Shown here in pieces: positions 27,684 through 36,955 of a stretch of DNA of 64,000 nucleotides. The translations under genes were made by a program, and so were the position numbers. The stretch is from Quadrisphaera granulorum (GTDB lineage Bacteria > Actinomycetota > Actinomycetes > Actinomycetales > Quadrisphaeraceae). The notes under the pieces were generated by a model that saw only the letters and a list, made by a program, of their open reading frames with translations, made no database searches and was not told where the DNA came from. Each line of letters begins with the position of its first letter. Within the stretch, counting starts at the first letter, position 1. The stretch covers positions 80,434 to 144,433 of the forward strand of contig NZ_QGDQ01000012.1 of NCBI RefSeq assembly GCF_003149145.1, read 5' to 3'.

Positions 27684-28418
27684 GTGCTGGCGTCCGCGAT
27701 CCCCGACACCGTCATGGGCACCAACTGCTGGGTGCTGGCGACGGGCCGGGGCCAGGAGTGCATCGTCGTCGACCCCGGCTTCGACGTGCTGGACCGCCTG
27801 CGCGCGGAGCTTCTCGAGCACCGGCTGCGCCCGGCCGCCGTCGTCCTGACCCACGGCCACGCCGACCACGTCTGGTCGGTGACCCCGGTGTGCCGCTCCG
27901 GCGCGGCGGGCAGCGGCGGCGTGCCCGCGCTCGTGCACGGCGACGACAGGTACCGCCTGCGCGACCCGCTCGCCGACCTGTCCGCACCGCTGCGAGCCAT
28001 GCTCGAGCAGCAATTCGGCCCCGCGGCGCGCTGGGAGGAGCCCGACGACGTGCGCGACCTCGTGGCCGACCAGGTGCTGGAGATCGCGGGCCTGTCCCTG
28101 CGGGTCCAGCACGCCCCCGGCCACACCGAGGGCTCGACCGTGCTCAGCCTCGACGAGGCGCCCGACGTCCTGTCCGGGGCGCTCGCCGGTGCGGAGCGGG
28201 TGGTGATGACGACGACGTCGACGGTGCTCGCCGGTGACGTCCTCTTCGCCGGAAGCATCGGCCGCTGCGACCTGCCCGGTGGCGACCCCGCCGCGATGGC
28301 CCGGTCGCTGCGCGACGTCGTCCTCCCGATGCCCGACGACAGGCTCGTGCTGCCCGGTCACGGCCCCGTCACCACCATCGGCCGCGAGCGCGCGGTCAAC
28401 CCGTTCCTGCCGCGCTGA
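27684..28418 (+). CDS. Metallo-beta-lactamase fold hydrolase (glyoxalase II-like)
   Basis: The 244-residue protein has the metal-binding motif THGHADHVWS (HxHxDH) near residue 57, then HAPGHTEGST, LAGDVLFAGSIGRCDLPGGD and LPGHGPVTTIGRE. These are the features of glyoxalase II-type thioester hydrolases. Actinomycete enzymes of this branch are thought to act on S-acyl thiols, perhaps mycothiol conjugates, but the substrate is not shown. The position just upstream of hisS is conserved in mycobacteria. Confidence 0.87.
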   Translation: MLASAIPDTVMGTNCWVLATGRGQECIVVDPGFDVLDRLRAELLEHRLRPAAVVLTHGHADHVWSVTPVCRSGAAGSGGVPALVHGDDRYRLRDPLADLSAPLRAMLEQQFGPAARWEEPDDVRDLVADQVLEIAGLSLRVQHAPGHTEGSTVLSLDEAPDVLSGALAGAERVVMTTTSTVLAGDVLFAGSIGRCDLPGGDPAAMARSLRDVVLPMPDDRLVLPGHGPVTTIGRERAVNPFLPR

Positions 28419-28472
28419 CGACCCGCTGACACCCTGCTGCACTGACGACCCGTCCGAGACTGGAGAACCCCT

Positions 28473-29834
28473 GTGGCCCGCCCCACCCCGCTGTCCGGCT
28501 TCCCCGAGCTGCTGCCGTCGGCCCGCCTGGTCGAGCAGCACGTGCTCGACGTGCTGCGCGAGGTGTTCGAGCTGCACGGCTTCTCGAACATCGAGACCCG
28601 CGCGGTGGAGCCACTGTCGGTGCTGCTGCGCAAGGGCGAGATCGACAAGGAGGTCTACGTCGTCCGTCGGCTCCAGGCCGAGGCCGGCGAGGAGAGCGGT
28701 TCATCCGACGATCTGGCGCTTCACTTCGACCTCACGGTGCCGTTCGCGCGCTACGTGACCGAGAACGCGGGTCACCTGCAGTTCCCCTTCCGCCGCTACC
28801 AGATCCAGAAGGTGTGGCGGGGTGAGCGCCCGCAGGAGGGTCGCTACCGCGAGTTCACGCAGGCCGACATCGACGTCGTCGACAGGGGCACCCTCGCCGT
28901 CCACCACGACGCCGACATGGCCCGCGTCATGGGCGAGGCCCTCGCGCGGCTGCCGCTGCCGGGTGTGACGCTGCAGGTCAACAACCGCCGGCTGGTGGAG
29001 GGTTTCTACCGCGGGCTGGGGCTTGAGGGTGACGTCCTGACGGGGTCGATCGGGGCCACGATGCGGGCCGTCGACAAGCTCGACAAGGTCGGCGCTCGCG
29101 GTGTGGCCGACCTGCTCGCCCAGGCCGGGCTCACGCAGGCCCAGGCCGACGGGGCGCTCGCTCTCGCGCAGGTCCGTGCCGGCGCCGGTGACCTCGTGGC
29201 GTCCGTGAGGGCGCTCGGCGTCAGCCACGAGCTGCTCGACCAGGGCCTGGAGGAGCTGCTGGCGGTGCTCACCGCCGTCGACGACCTCCCCGCGGACCGC
29301 GTCGCCGTCGTCGCCGACCTGTCCGTGGCTCGCGGCCTGGACTACTACACGGGCACCGTCTACGAGACGCGCATGCGCGGCTGGGAGTCGCTCGGGTCGA
29401 TCTGCTCGGGCGGTCGCTACGACGCCCTCGCCGATGACGGCCGCGACGTGTACCCCGGCGTCGGCATCTCCCTCGGCGTGACGCGGGCGATCATCCCGCT
29501 GCTGGGCAAGGGCGCCGTGCGCGCCAGCCGCCCCACGCCGACCGTCGTCGTCGTCGCCGTCGCCGACGAGGCCCACCGCCGTGACGCCGACCGGGTGGCG
29601 AGTGCGCTGCGGGCGCGCGGCGTGGCTGCTGAGGTGTCGCCGACGGCGGCGAAGTTCGGCAAGCAGATCCGCTTCGCCGACCGGCGCGGGGTGCCGTTCG
29701 TGTGGTTCTCGCAGGAGGACGGCTCCCACGAGGTGAAGGACATCCGTTCCGGCGAGCAGGTGCTGGCTGACCCGGCGTCGTGGCTGCCGCCCGCGGCCGA
29801 CCTGCGTCCGACCGTGGTGCTGCCCGAGGCCTGA
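28473..29834 (+). CDS. hisS: Histidyl-tRNA synthetase
   Basis: This class II synthetase charges tRNA-His. The 453-residue protein has motif 1 (GFPELLPSARLVEQHVLDVL), motif 2 (FRRYQIQKVWRGERPQEGRY, then REFTQADID), the histidine-specific VARGLDYYTGTVYE segment, GGRYDALADDG, and motif 3 (GVGISLGVTR). A C-terminal anticodon-binding domain (VVVVAVADEAHRRDADRVAS) follows. The length is a little above the common 420-430. GTG start after a GAGAAC-rich leader. Confidence 0.96.
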   Translation: MARPTPLSGFPELLPSARLVEQHVLDVLREVFELHGFSNIETRAVEPLSVLLRKGEIDKEVYVVRRLQAEAGEESGSSDDLALHFDLTVPFARYVTENAGHLQFPFRRYQIQKVWRGERPQEGRYREFTQADIDVVDRGTLAVHHDADMARVMGEALARLPLPGVTLQVNNRRLVEGFYRGLGLEGDVLTGSIGATMRAVDKLDKVGARGVADLLAQAGLTQAQADGALALAQVRAGAGDLVASVRALGVSHELLDQGLEELLAVLTAVDDLPADRVAVVADLSVARGLDYYTGTVYETRMRGWESLGSICSGGRYDALADDGRDVYPGVGISLGVTRAIIPLLGKGAVRASRPTPTVVVVAVADEAHRRDADRVASALRARGVAAEVSPTAAKFGKQIRFADRRGVPFVWFSQEDGSHEVKDIRSGEQVLADPASWLPPAADLRPTVVLPEA

Positions 29835-29844
29835 CCCGCACGCA

Positions 29845-29895
29845 GACGCGACCAAGGGCACGCAGGACCAGGCCCTGCGTGCCCTCTGTCGCGTC
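29845..29895. terminator. Extended hairpin between hisS and the convergent small gene
   Basis: GGGCACGCAGG (29856-29866) pairs with CCTGCGTGCCC (29874-29884), and GACGCGAC (29845-29852) pairs with GTCGCGTC (29888-29895). It can serve as a terminator for both convergent genes. Confidence 0.75.
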
Positions 29896-30103
29896 AGCTG
29901 CGGGGTTCTCCGCCGCGCGCGTCGCCCTGGCCGTCGAGGAAGGTGTTCGCCTTCTCCTGGCCGATGTCGACCTTGTCGGCGTACTTGCCGCCGGTCCGGG
30001 CGTCGATCGCGTCGCCGCCCCTCTCGACCGCCTGGTCCGCCTGGTCGGGGTGCTTGCCGGCGAGGTCCTTGGCCTTGTCCGCGAGGCCCTTGAAGTCCAC
30101 CAC
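29894..30103 (-). CDS. Small antitoxin-like protein (MT0933/Rv0909 type)
   Basis: The 69-residue protein (VDFKGLADKAKDLAGKHPDQ, then DAIDARTGGKYADKVDIGQE) matches the short, charged, helical MT0933-type antitoxin family common in actinomycetes. The GGKYADK segment is its hallmark. Two adjacent GTG codons can start it, and AGGAGGAGACC precedes the first. No toxin gene is adjacent, and many members are solitary, so an antitoxin role is only a family-level suggestion. Confidence 0.7.
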   Translation of the reverse strand: MVDFKGLADKAKDLAGKHPDQADQAVERGGDAIDARTGGKYADKVDIGQEKANTFLDGQGDARGGEPRS

Positions 30104-30218
30104 GGTCTCCTCCTGCTCTCTCGTTCGGTCGTGCGCCCCGACGCTACGACTGGGCTGTCCATCGCGCCCCTCGATCACTGTCGGTGATTATGCCTTTGCC
30201 ACGCGCTGTCAGCCGCTG

Positions 30219-30647
30219 TCAGGCTGGGGCGAGTCCGCAGACGGAGCGGACGGCCGCCAGCCCTTCGGGCGTGCCCGGCCAGTGCCGCTCCAGGGCCTGC
30301 GGCCCCGCGCGGCGCACCACGGACCGCAGGACAAGGACGACGGCGACGACGTCGTCCGCCCAGCCGATTACCGGCAGCACGTCCGGCACGAGGTCGAACG
30401 GGAGCGCCAGGTAGCCGAGCAGCAGCCACAGGCGCACGCGGACGCCGCGCGGCAGGGTCCGGTCGGCGGCGAGGCGGCGCACCAGACGCAGTAGGTCGGG
30501 GAGCAGCCGCAGCGCATCGCGCCAGGTGGTCTGCCCCTGCGAGACGCGCCAGAGGACGGCGAGCAGCAGCAGCCAGCAGATCAACAGGGCGACGACGAGG
30601 CCCCCGACCACGGCGAGCACCGTCCCGCAGGTGCCGTCGATGCCCAC
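30219..30647 (-). CDS. DUF1232 (YkvA-family) membrane protein
   Basis: The 142-residue protein has one long N-terminal hydrophobic helix (VLAVVGGLVVALLICWLLLL) and a second membrane region carrying the DUF1232 signature LPFDLVPDVLPVIGWADD, followed by helix VVAVVLVLRSVVRR. The family is widespread and its function is unknown. It starts with GTG just before the palindromic element that separates it from the ClC gene. Confidence 0.8.
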   Translation of the reverse strand: MGIDGTCGTVLAVVGGLVVALLICWLLLLAVLWRVSQGQTTWRDALRLLPDLLRLVRRLAADRTLPRGVRVRLWLLLGYLALPFDLVPDVLPVIGWADDVVAVVLVLRSVVRRAGPQALERHWPGTPEGLAAVRSVCGLAPA

Positions 30648-30693
30648 GAGGTGACGCTACCGACGCGCCGCTGCGCTCTGGCCCGCTTCCCCG

Positions 30694-30748
30694 CCGTGAT
30701 CATGGACAGTCGGCCACCACCCAGGTGGCCGACTGTCCATGATCACGG
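30694..30748. repeat. Palindromic element (CCGTGATCATGG family)
   Basis: Perfect 25-base arms at 30694-30718 and 30724-30748 around a five-base loop. It lies between the divergent DUF1232 and ClC genes and contains the only ATG available to the ClC frame. Confidence 0.95.
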
Positions 30749-32013
30749 TCGGGGCGGTGTGGTTGGGTGGCCGCGTGCCGCTGCCGCTGAGGTGGGCCGC
30801 CGCCGTGGCGGCCACCGGCGTGGTCGCCGGACTCGCTGGGGCGGCGCTCATGGGGGTGCTGCGGCTCGTCCAGCACCTCGCCTACGGTCTGTTCGACCAC
30901 GGCTTCGGAGCGGCCGTGGTCGCCGCCGACCCCGCCCGGCGGGTAGCGGCGATGGCTGCTGGCGGTCTCGCGGTGGGGCTCGGCTGGTGGGCGCTGCAGC
31001 GATGGACGTCGCCGGTGCGCGAGGCGGAGGACGTCGTCGGCGGGCCTCTTGGCGGGCGGATGCGGCTGCGATCGACGGCGGCGGACGCGGTGCTGCAGGT
31101 GGTGGCCGTGGGGGCGGGCGCATCGCTGGGGCGCGAAGGTGCCCCGCGTCAGGTCGGTGCGGCGGCGGGCGGCTGGTTGGCGGCGCGGTGCGGGCTGGAA
31201 GCTCAGGCGCAGCGGGTGCTGCTCGCGTGCGGCGCCGGCGCCGGGCTCGCTGCTGTCTACGACGTGCCGCTCGGGGGAGCGTTGTTCACCCTCGAGGTAC
31301 TGCTGACCACCCTGGCACCGGTCGCGGTGCTCTCCGCTGTCGCGACGTCGGTCATCGCTGCCATGGTGGCCTGGCCGTTCGTGGGGATGGGACACGTCTT
31401 CACCGTCAGCCACCTCACGTCGCCGACGGCGTCGCTCGTGGTGGCAGCCGTCGTCGTCGGCCCTCTCGCGGCAGGGGTGGGCCTCGCGTTCCGCGCGCTC
31501 GCCGGATGGGCACGACGGCTGGCGCCGCGCGGGTGGCGGCTGCCGGTGGCCACCACGCTGGCCTTCGCGGTGGTCGGGCTGGTCGCCGTCCCGCTGCCGC
31601 AGGTGCTCGGCAACGGGCGCGCGCCCGCCGAGTTGGCGTTCGTCGGACAGCTGGGACTGGTCACTGCCGTGTTGCTGCTGGTCGCCCGGCCTCTGGCCAC
31701 TGCCCTGTGTCTCGGTTCAGGGGCGAGGGGTGGCCTGCTCACGCCCGCGGTTGCACTGGGTGCGCTGCTCGGACTGCTGGGGGCTGCGGCCTGGTCGCAG
31801 CTGTGGCCGGGAGCGCCGGCGTCGGCGCTCGCGGTGGTCGGGGCGGCGGCGGTGCTGAGCGTGACGCAGCGTGCTCCGCTGACCGCCACCGTGCTGCTGC
31901 TGGAGTTCACCGGCAGTGCGACGACGCTGCTGGTGCCGGTGCTTGCAGCCGTGACGACGGCGACGGCGACGGCGCGCCTGGTCGGCTCCCGCCCCTCCCC
32001 AACCCCGCCGTGA
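30739..32013 (+). CDS. ClC-family chloride channel/antiporter-like protein
   Basis: The protein of about 424 residues is almost entirely hydrophobic, with around ten helices. It has ClC selectivity-filter-like segments: GASLGREGAPRQVG with the gating glutamate (GREGP in most relatives, GREGA here), AAVYDVPLGGALFTLE, and SGARGGLLTPAVALGA. It has no CBS domains and is short, as in many actinobacterial members. The ATG lies inside the palindromic element. A GTG at 30757 would give a start at WLGGRVPLPLRW and may be the real one. Its TGA stop is the TGA of the next palindromic element. Confidence 0.8.
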   Translation: MITVGAVWLGGRVPLPLRWAAAVAATGVVAGLAGAALMGVLRLVQHLAYGLFDHGFGAAVVAADPARRVAAMAAGGLAVGLGWWALQRWTSPVREAEDVVGGPLGGRMRLRSTAADAVLQVVAVGAGASLGREGAPRQVGAAAGGWLAARCGLEAQAQRVLLACGAGAGLAAVYDVPLGGALFTLEVLLTTLAPVAVLSAVATSVIAAMVAWPFVGMGHVFTVSHLTSPTASLVVAAVVVGPLAAGVGLAFRALAGWARRLAPRGWRLPVATTLAFAVVGLVAVPLPQVLGNGRAPAELAFVGQLGLVTAVLLLVARPLATALCLGSGARGGLLTPAVALGALLGLLGAAAWSQLWPGAPASALAVVGAAAVLSVTQRAPLTATVLLLEFTGSATTLLVPVLAAVTTATATARLVGSRPSPTPP

Positions 32014-32100
32014 TCATGGACGCTGGCCACCTTACGGATCCGTAGGGTGGCGGACGCCCATGATCACGGGGGGAAGGTGCTCCGGAAGTCCATGATCACG
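32008..32100. repeat. Palindromic element with 3' tail module
   Basis: A 62-base palindrome (32008-32069) with the inner dyad TACGGATCCGTA is followed by a tail related to GGGAAAGTGCTTCGG and AAGTCCATGATCACG (to 32100). The 62-base part is the exact reverse complement of 61434-61495. Confidence 0.95.
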
Positions 32101-32236
32101 GGGGTGGGGAGCGGGGGTGGGGGATCGCCCACAGCGGAAAGTCCTGGCGACTGTCAGACCCGAGCCCTAGCCTCGTTCGCCGGGGCAACCGGCCGTCCGG
32201 AAGCCGAGCCGCCCCGACTCCGTGGAGGTGGGCCGC

Positions 32237-34030
32237 GTGCTCCTTCAGCTCCTGCGGCGCTACCTGCGCCCGTACTGGTCACTGCTGGCGGGCGTCGTCG
32301 TCTTCCAGACCCTGCAGACCCTCGCCTCGCTGTACCTGCCGACGCTGAACGCCGACATCATCGACAAGGGCGTCGTCACCGGAGACACGCACTACGTGCT
32401 GGTCACGGGCCTGTGGATGCTCCTGGTGACGCTCGGGCAGGTGGCGGCCACCGTCGTCGCCGTGTACTTCGGCGCCAAGACGGCCATGGGCTTCGGGCGC
32501 GACGTGCGCGCCGCCGTCTTCGGGCACGTGGCGGCGCTGAGCGAGCGCGAGGTCGGGCGCTTCGGGGCCGCGAGTCTCATCACCCGCACCACCAACGACG
32601 TGCAGCAGGTGCAGATGCTCGTGCTCATGGGCGCGACGCTGCTGGTCACCAGCCCGATCACCGCCGTCGGCGGGGTCGCGTTGGCGCTCCACCAGGACGT
32701 CGGCATGGCGTGGGTGCTCGTCGTCGCCGTCCCGGTGCTGCTGGGGGCGGTCGGCGCGATCGTCGCGCGGATGGTGCCGCAGTTCCGGCTCATGCAGGTC
32801 CGCCTCGACGGGGTGAACCGGGTGCTGCGCGAGCAGCTCACCGGGGTCCGTGTGGTCCGCGCCTTCGTCCGCGAGCCCGTGGAGGAGGAGCGCTTCGCCG
32901 CGGCCAGCACGGATCTGACGCAGACCGCCCTGCGGGCCGGGCGGCTCATGGCGCTGATGTTCCCCACGGTGATGCTCGTCATGAACGCCTCCACGGTGGC
33001 CGTCGTGTGGCTCGGCGCCTACCGCATCGCCGACGGCGACCTCCAGATCGGCCAGCTCACGGCGTTCATCTCCTACCTCGTGCAGATCCTCATGGCCGTG
33101 ATGATGACGACGATGCTCGCGTTCCTCCTGCCGCGCGCCGCCGTCTCCGCGGACCGGATCGGGGAGGTGCTGGGCGCCGAGCCGTCCGTGGTGCCGCCCG
33201 CTGCCTCCGCCGCGGTGCGCGAGGCCGATCTCGACTCCGCGCTGCGCGGCACCGTCGAGCTGCGCGGCGCCACGTTCTGCTACCCCGGCGCCGAGGAGCC
33301 GGTGCTGCACAACATCACCTTCACGGCCGCTCCGGGGACGACGACGGCGGTGGTCGGCTCCACCGGCGGCGGCAAGACCACGCTCGTCAACCTGCTGCCC
33401 CGGCTCTTCGACGCCACGGGCGGTGAGGTGCTCGTCGACGGTGTGGACGTGCGCCGGCTCGACCCCGACGTGCTGTGGGACCGCATCGGCCTGGTGCCGC
33501 AGCGGGCGTTGCTGTTCGCCGGCACCATCGCCTCCAACCTCCGCTTCGGCCGTCCCGACGCCACCGACGCGGAGCTGTGGGAGGCCCTGGAGATCGCGCA
33601 GGCCGCCGACTTCGTCCGGGCGATGCCGGGCCAGCTCGAGGAGCCGGTCACCCAGGGCGGCACGAGCGTCTCCGGTGGGCAGCGACAGCGGCTGGCCATC
33701 GCCCGCGCCCTGGTCAAGAGACCGGCGGTCTACGTCTTTGACGACGCGTTCAGCGCCCTCGACACCGCCACCGACGCCCGCCTGCGCGCCGCGCTCGACG
33801 CCGCCGAGGGCGTGCGGGAGGCGACGCGGATCGTCGTCGCCCAGCGGGTGGCCACGGTGGTCTCGGCCGACCAGATCCTCGTGCTGGAGCACGGGCGGGT
33901 GGTGGCGCGCGGCACGCACGCGCAGCTGCTGGAGACCTCCGCGGAGTACCAGGAGATCGTCACGAGCCAGCTGTCCGCAGCCGATGCCGTGGCTGGCGCT
34001 GGCGCAGGGGCTGCGGGAGGTGCGGCGTGA
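32237..34030 (+). CDS. ABC exporter half-transporter, degenerate-site subunit
   Basis: The 597-residue protein has six membrane helices followed by a nucleotide-binding domain. Walker A is GSTGGGKTT near 374 and the signature is SVSGGQRQRLAIARA near 475. Walker B is YVFDDAF, with aspartate where the catalytic glutamate is usually found. The H-loop histidine is glutamine (VVAQRVATV). This is the degenerate-site subunit of a heterodimeric exporter. The GTG at 32237 is chosen because GGAGG lies eight bases upstream; an earlier GTG at 32222 lacks a ribosome site. Its stop overlaps the partner gene. The substrate is unknown and could be a lipid, peptide or drug. Confidence 0.9.
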   Translation: MLLQLLRRYLRPYWSLLAGVVVFQTLQTLASLYLPTLNADIIDKGVVTGDTHYVLVTGLWMLLVTLGQVAATVVAVYFGAKTAMGFGRDVRAAVFGHVAALSEREVGRFGAASLITRTTNDVQQVQMLVLMGATLLVTSPITAVGGVALALHQDVGMAWVLVVAVPVLLGAVGAIVARMVPQFRLMQVRLDGVNRVLREQLTGVRVVRAFVREPVEEERFAAASTDLTQTALRAGRLMALMFPTVMLVMNASTVAVVWLGAYRIADGDLQIGQLTAFISYLVQILMAVMMTTMLAFLLPRAAVSADRIGEVLGAEPSVVPPAASAAVREADLDSALRGTVELRGATFCYPGAEEPVLHNITFTAAPGTTTAVVGSTGGGKTTLVNLLPRLFDATGGEVLVDGVDVRRLDPDVLWDRIGLVPQRALLFAGTIASNLRFGRPDATDAELWEALEIAQAADFVRAMPGQLEEPVTQGGTSVSGGQRQRLAIARALVKRPAVYVFDDAFSALDTATDARLRAALDAAEGVREATRIVVAQRVATVVSADQILVLEHGRVVARGTHAQLLETSAEYQEIVTSQLSAADAVAGAGAGAAGGAA

Positions 34031-36072
34031 GCGGCGCCCGGCCGATCCCGGCCCCCCGACCCGGAGGACCTGGCGGCCCGGGAGGACCTGGGGGCCCCGG
34101 CATGCGCCGGGGCCCGATGGGCGGCGGCGGGATGATGGGCATGGCGATGCCGGCCGAGAAGTCGAAGGACTTCTGGCCCAGCACCCAGCGGCTCCTCGCG
34201 CGGCTGCGGCCGGAGCGGGCGTGGATCGCGTTCGTCGTCGTCGTCGGAACCGCCTCGGTGGCCCTGGCGGTGGCGGGCCCAAAGCTGCTCGGCAGGGCCA
34301 CCGACCTCGTGGTGGCCGGGGCGGTTGGCGTGCGGTTCCCCGAGGGGACCACGCGAGACGCCGTGCTGGCCCAGCTGCAGTCCGCAGGGCAGGGGTCGGA
34401 GGCCGACTTCCTGCGCACGGTCGACTTCACGCCCGGCCAGGGCGTCGACTTCGGGGCGCTTGGTGCGCTGCTGACCCTGGTGCTCGCGCTGTACGTCGCG
34501 TCCAGCCTGCTCGGGTGGCTGCAGGGGTACGTGCTCGCCGGCGTGACGCAGCGGACGGTCTACCGGCTCCGGGAAGACGTCGAGCGCAAGATCAACGCCC
34601 TGCCGCTCTCGCACCTCGACCGCACGCCCCGCGGTGAGCTGCTCAGCCGCGTCACCAACGACATCGACAACATCTCCCAGACCGTGCAGCAGACGCTGAG
34701 CCAGCTCGTGACGTCGCTGCTGACGGTGGTCGGGGTGATCGTCATGATGGTGTGGATCTCGCCGGTGCTCGCGCTCGTGGCGCTGGTCACCATCCCGCTG
34801 ACGGTGGTGGTGACGGGGTTCATCGCCAAGCGGTCGCAGAAGCTCTTCGTGGCCCAGTGGAAGCACACCGGTGAGCTCAACGCGCAGGTCGAGGAGGCCT
34901 ACACCGGCCACGCACTGGTCAAGGTGTTCGGGCGGCGCCGGGAGGTGGCGGACCGCTTCGCCGTGACCAACGGGCAGCTGCACGACGCCGCCTTCGGCGC
35001 GCAGTTCGTGTCCGGGCTGATCATGCCGGCGCTGACGTTCGTGGGGAACCTCGTCTACGTGGGCATCGCCGTCGTCGGTGGGCTCATGGTGGCTGGTGGC
35101 TCGCTGCGCATCGGTGACGTGCAGGCGTTCGTCCAGTACTCCCGCCAGTTCACGCAGCCGCTGGCGCAGCTCGGGTCGATGGCCAACCTCCTGCAGTCGG
35201 GGGTGGCCAGCGCGGAGCGGGTGTTCGAGCTGCTCGACGCCGAGGAGCAGTCGCCGGACTCGGCGGCGTCCGCCTCAGCGCTGGTCGACGGTCCGGGGCG
35301 GCTGGAGTTCGAGCGCGTCTCGTTCAGCTACGCCACCGATCCGGGAGTCGAGCCGCTGATCGAAGACCTGTCGCTGGTCGCCGAGCCAGGCCAGACGGTC
35401 GCCATCGTCGGACCCACCGGCGCCGGCAAGACCACGCTGGTCAACCTCATCATGCGGTTCTACGAGGTGGACGGCGGTCGGATCCTCCTGGACGGCGTCG
35501 ACGTGCGCGACCTGCCCCGGGCCGCCCTGCGGGCAGCGACCGGCATGGTGCTGCAGGACACGTGGCTGTTCGGCGGCACCATCCGCGACAACATCCGCTA
35601 CGGACGCCCCGACGCCACCGAGGCCGAGGTCGAGCAGGCCGCCCGTGACGCGCTCGCGGACCGGTTCGTGAGGTCTCTGCCGGACGGGTACGACACCGTC
35701 ATCGACGACGAGGCCTCCAACCTCTCCGCGGGCGAGCGGCAGCTGCTCACCATCGCGCGGGCGTTCCTGCGGCGGCCCAAGCTGCTCATCCTCGACGAGG
35801 CCACCAGTTCGGTGGACACGCGCACCGAGCTACTGGTCCAGCGGGCCATGAGCGAGCTGCGCAAGGACAGGACGGCGTTCGTCATCGCCCACCGGCTCTC
35901 GACCATCCGCGACGCCGACCTCATCCTCGTCATGGAGGCGGGCCGGCTGGTGGAGCAGGGCACGCACGCCGAGCTGCTGGCCGCGGGCGGCGCGTACGCG
36001 CGGCTGTACGAGGCGCAGTTCGCCGCACCGACCGACCAGGGCGCCGCTTCGTCTGCTCCCGCTGCTCGCTGA
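34027..36072 (+). CDS. ABC exporter half-transporter, catalytic-site subunit
   Basis: The 681-residue partner starts with a Gly/Pro/Met-rich stretch (APRPGGPGGPGGPGGPGMRR), then six helices and a complete nucleotide-binding domain. Walker A is GPTGAGKTT near 462, Walker B is LLILDEATSSVD with the catalytic glutamate, and the H-loop is FVIAHRLSTI. Its signature is LSAGE rather than LSGGQ. Together with the upstream gene it forms one catalytic and one degenerate ATP site, as in TM287/288-like exporters. About 75 extra residues lie between helices 1 and 2. The GTG start overlaps the partner's stop. Confidence 0.9.
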   Translation: MSGARPIPAPRPGGPGGPGGPGGPGMRRGPMGGGGMMGMAMPAEKSKDFWPSTQRLLARLRPERAWIAFVVVVGTASVALAVAGPKLLGRATDLVVAGAVGVRFPEGTTRDAVLAQLQSAGQGSEADFLRTVDFTPGQGVDFGALGALLTLVLALYVASSLLGWLQGYVLAGVTQRTVYRLREDVERKINALPLSHLDRTPRGELLSRVTNDIDNISQTVQQTLSQLVTSLLTVVGVIVMMVWISPVLALVALVTIPLTVVVTGFIAKRSQKLFVAQWKHTGELNAQVEEAYTGHALVKVFGRRREVADRFAVTNGQLHDAAFGAQFVSGLIMPALTFVGNLVYVGIAVVGGLMVAGGSLRIGDVQAFVQYSRQFTQPLAQLGSMANLLQSGVASAERVFELLDAEEQSPDSAASASALVDGPGRLEFERVSFSYATDPGVEPLIEDLSLVAEPGQTVAIVGPTGAGKTTLVNLIMRFYEVDGGRILLDGVDVRDLPRAALRAATGMVLQDTWLFGGTIRDNIRYGRPDATEAEVEQAARDALADRFVRSLPDGYDTVIDDEASNLSAGERQLLTIARAFLRRPKLLILDEATSSVDTRTELLVQRAMSELRKDRTAFVIAHRLSTIRDADLILVMEAGRLVEQGTHAELLAAGGAYARLYEAQFAAPTDQGAASSAPAAR

Positions 36073-36169
36073 CGCTGGCCGTTGGTTGCTGGACGACGAC
36101 GACGACGGGCGCGGGCGCGGTCGGCCGTCGGCCGCTGCGCTGGGCCGACCCGCCTCATCAGCCGGAATT

Positions 36170-36258
36170 CCGCCCCTTCGCGCGAGTTCCCGCCCCATCG
36201 CGTCCCTCGATGGGGCGGGAACTCGGTTCATGGGGCAGGAACTCGGGCGAAGGGGCGG
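36170..36258. repeat. Nested palindrome of the CCCCATCG/CGATGGGG type
   Basis: Outer arms CCGCCCCTTCGC (36170-36181) and its complement (36247-36258) enclose an 18-base perfect dyad (36183-36200 with 36208-36225, CGAGTTCCCGCCCCATCG). A third partial copy of the right arm is at 36230-36245. It fills most of the gap between the ABC exporter and the convergent VOC gene. Confidence 0.85.
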
Positions 36259-36279
36259 ATCGGCGGATTTCCGCCGTGC

Positions 36280-36666
36280 TCAGAAGGCGTCGCCCGTGCG
36301 CCAGGGCATCTGCTGCAGCACGAGGGAGTTGCCGTCCGGGTCGTGCAGGCCCGCGTAGAGCACGCCGCCGCCAGCGTCGGTGATGTCGCCGACGTCAACG
36401 CCCCGGCCGAGCAGCTCAGCGCGGGCGGCCTCGATGTCGTTGACCACGAGGTGCAGGCCGCGCACCGACCCTGGCTCGCCGCCGTACACGGGCAGGCCGG
36501 TGCCGAAGCCGAGCGAGCAGCTAGAACCCGGAGGTGTCACCTGCACCACGCGGATGCCCGGTGCGGGGGTGACGTCGACGTCGACGGTGAAGCCGAGACT
36601 GTCGGCGTAGAAGGCCTTGGCGGCGTCGACGTCGGAGACGGGCAGCGGCACCAGCTCGAGCTTCAT
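36280..36666 (-). CDS. VOC-superfamily (glyoxalase/bleomycin resistance-like) protein
   Basis: The 128-residue protein has the paired beta-alpha-beta-beta-beta units of the VOC fold: KLELVPLPVSDVDAAKAFYA, then DSLGFTVDVDVTPAPGIRVV, then GLHLVVNDIEAARAELLGRG and LHDPDGNSLVLQQMPW. These are common metal-dependent lyases or dioxygenases or binding proteins, and the substrate cannot be set. The ATG is taken as start; an in-frame GTG two codons earlier is possible. It is convergent with the ABC exporter. Confidence 0.82.
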   Translation of the reverse strand: MKLELVPLPVSDVDAAKAFYADSLGFTVDVDVTPAPGIRVVQVTPPGSSCSLGFGTGLPVYGGEPGSVRGLHLVVNDIEAARAELLGRGVDVGDITDAGGGVLYAGLHDPDGNSLVLQQMPWRTGDAF

Positions 36667-36787
36667 GTCCACGGGATCCAGCCTGGCATGGAGGCCCGAC
36701 CGCCCGGTGGCGCAGAGGCAGGCGCGTCATCGTCGGTGTGGGAGGCGCCTGCCTGCTCGATGACGGGGGAGCCTCAGGCCCGGTGGG

Positions 36788-36831
36788 GAGCCTGATGTCC
36801 GCTTCCAGGGCCGGATGCGGACGGGAGGCTC
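36788..36831. terminator. Imperfect hairpin in the gap before the aldo/keto reductase
   Basis: GAGCCT and GTCCGC (36788-36802) pair with GCGGAC and AGGCTC (36817-36831), with a small internal bulge. Apart from this, the 300-base gap holds a short GGCAGGCGC inverted repeat near 36717-36753 and the promoter of the next gene. Confidence 0.4.
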
Positions 36832-36955
36832 CTCACCGGACGTCCGATTCCCCACTCGCGCTGGCCGAGTGGCGCAAACTCGCTTGATCGTGGGCGGGGG
36901 CTGCTGGCCGTCGTCGTCCCAGGGTCCTCTGAGAGCGTTCACAGCGGGCGGGTCG

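Noticed and set aside
32047..33426. 459-residue plus-strand frame beginning in the palindromic element
   Set aside because: It overlaps the ABC exporter gene in another frame and begins with residues coded by the repeat.
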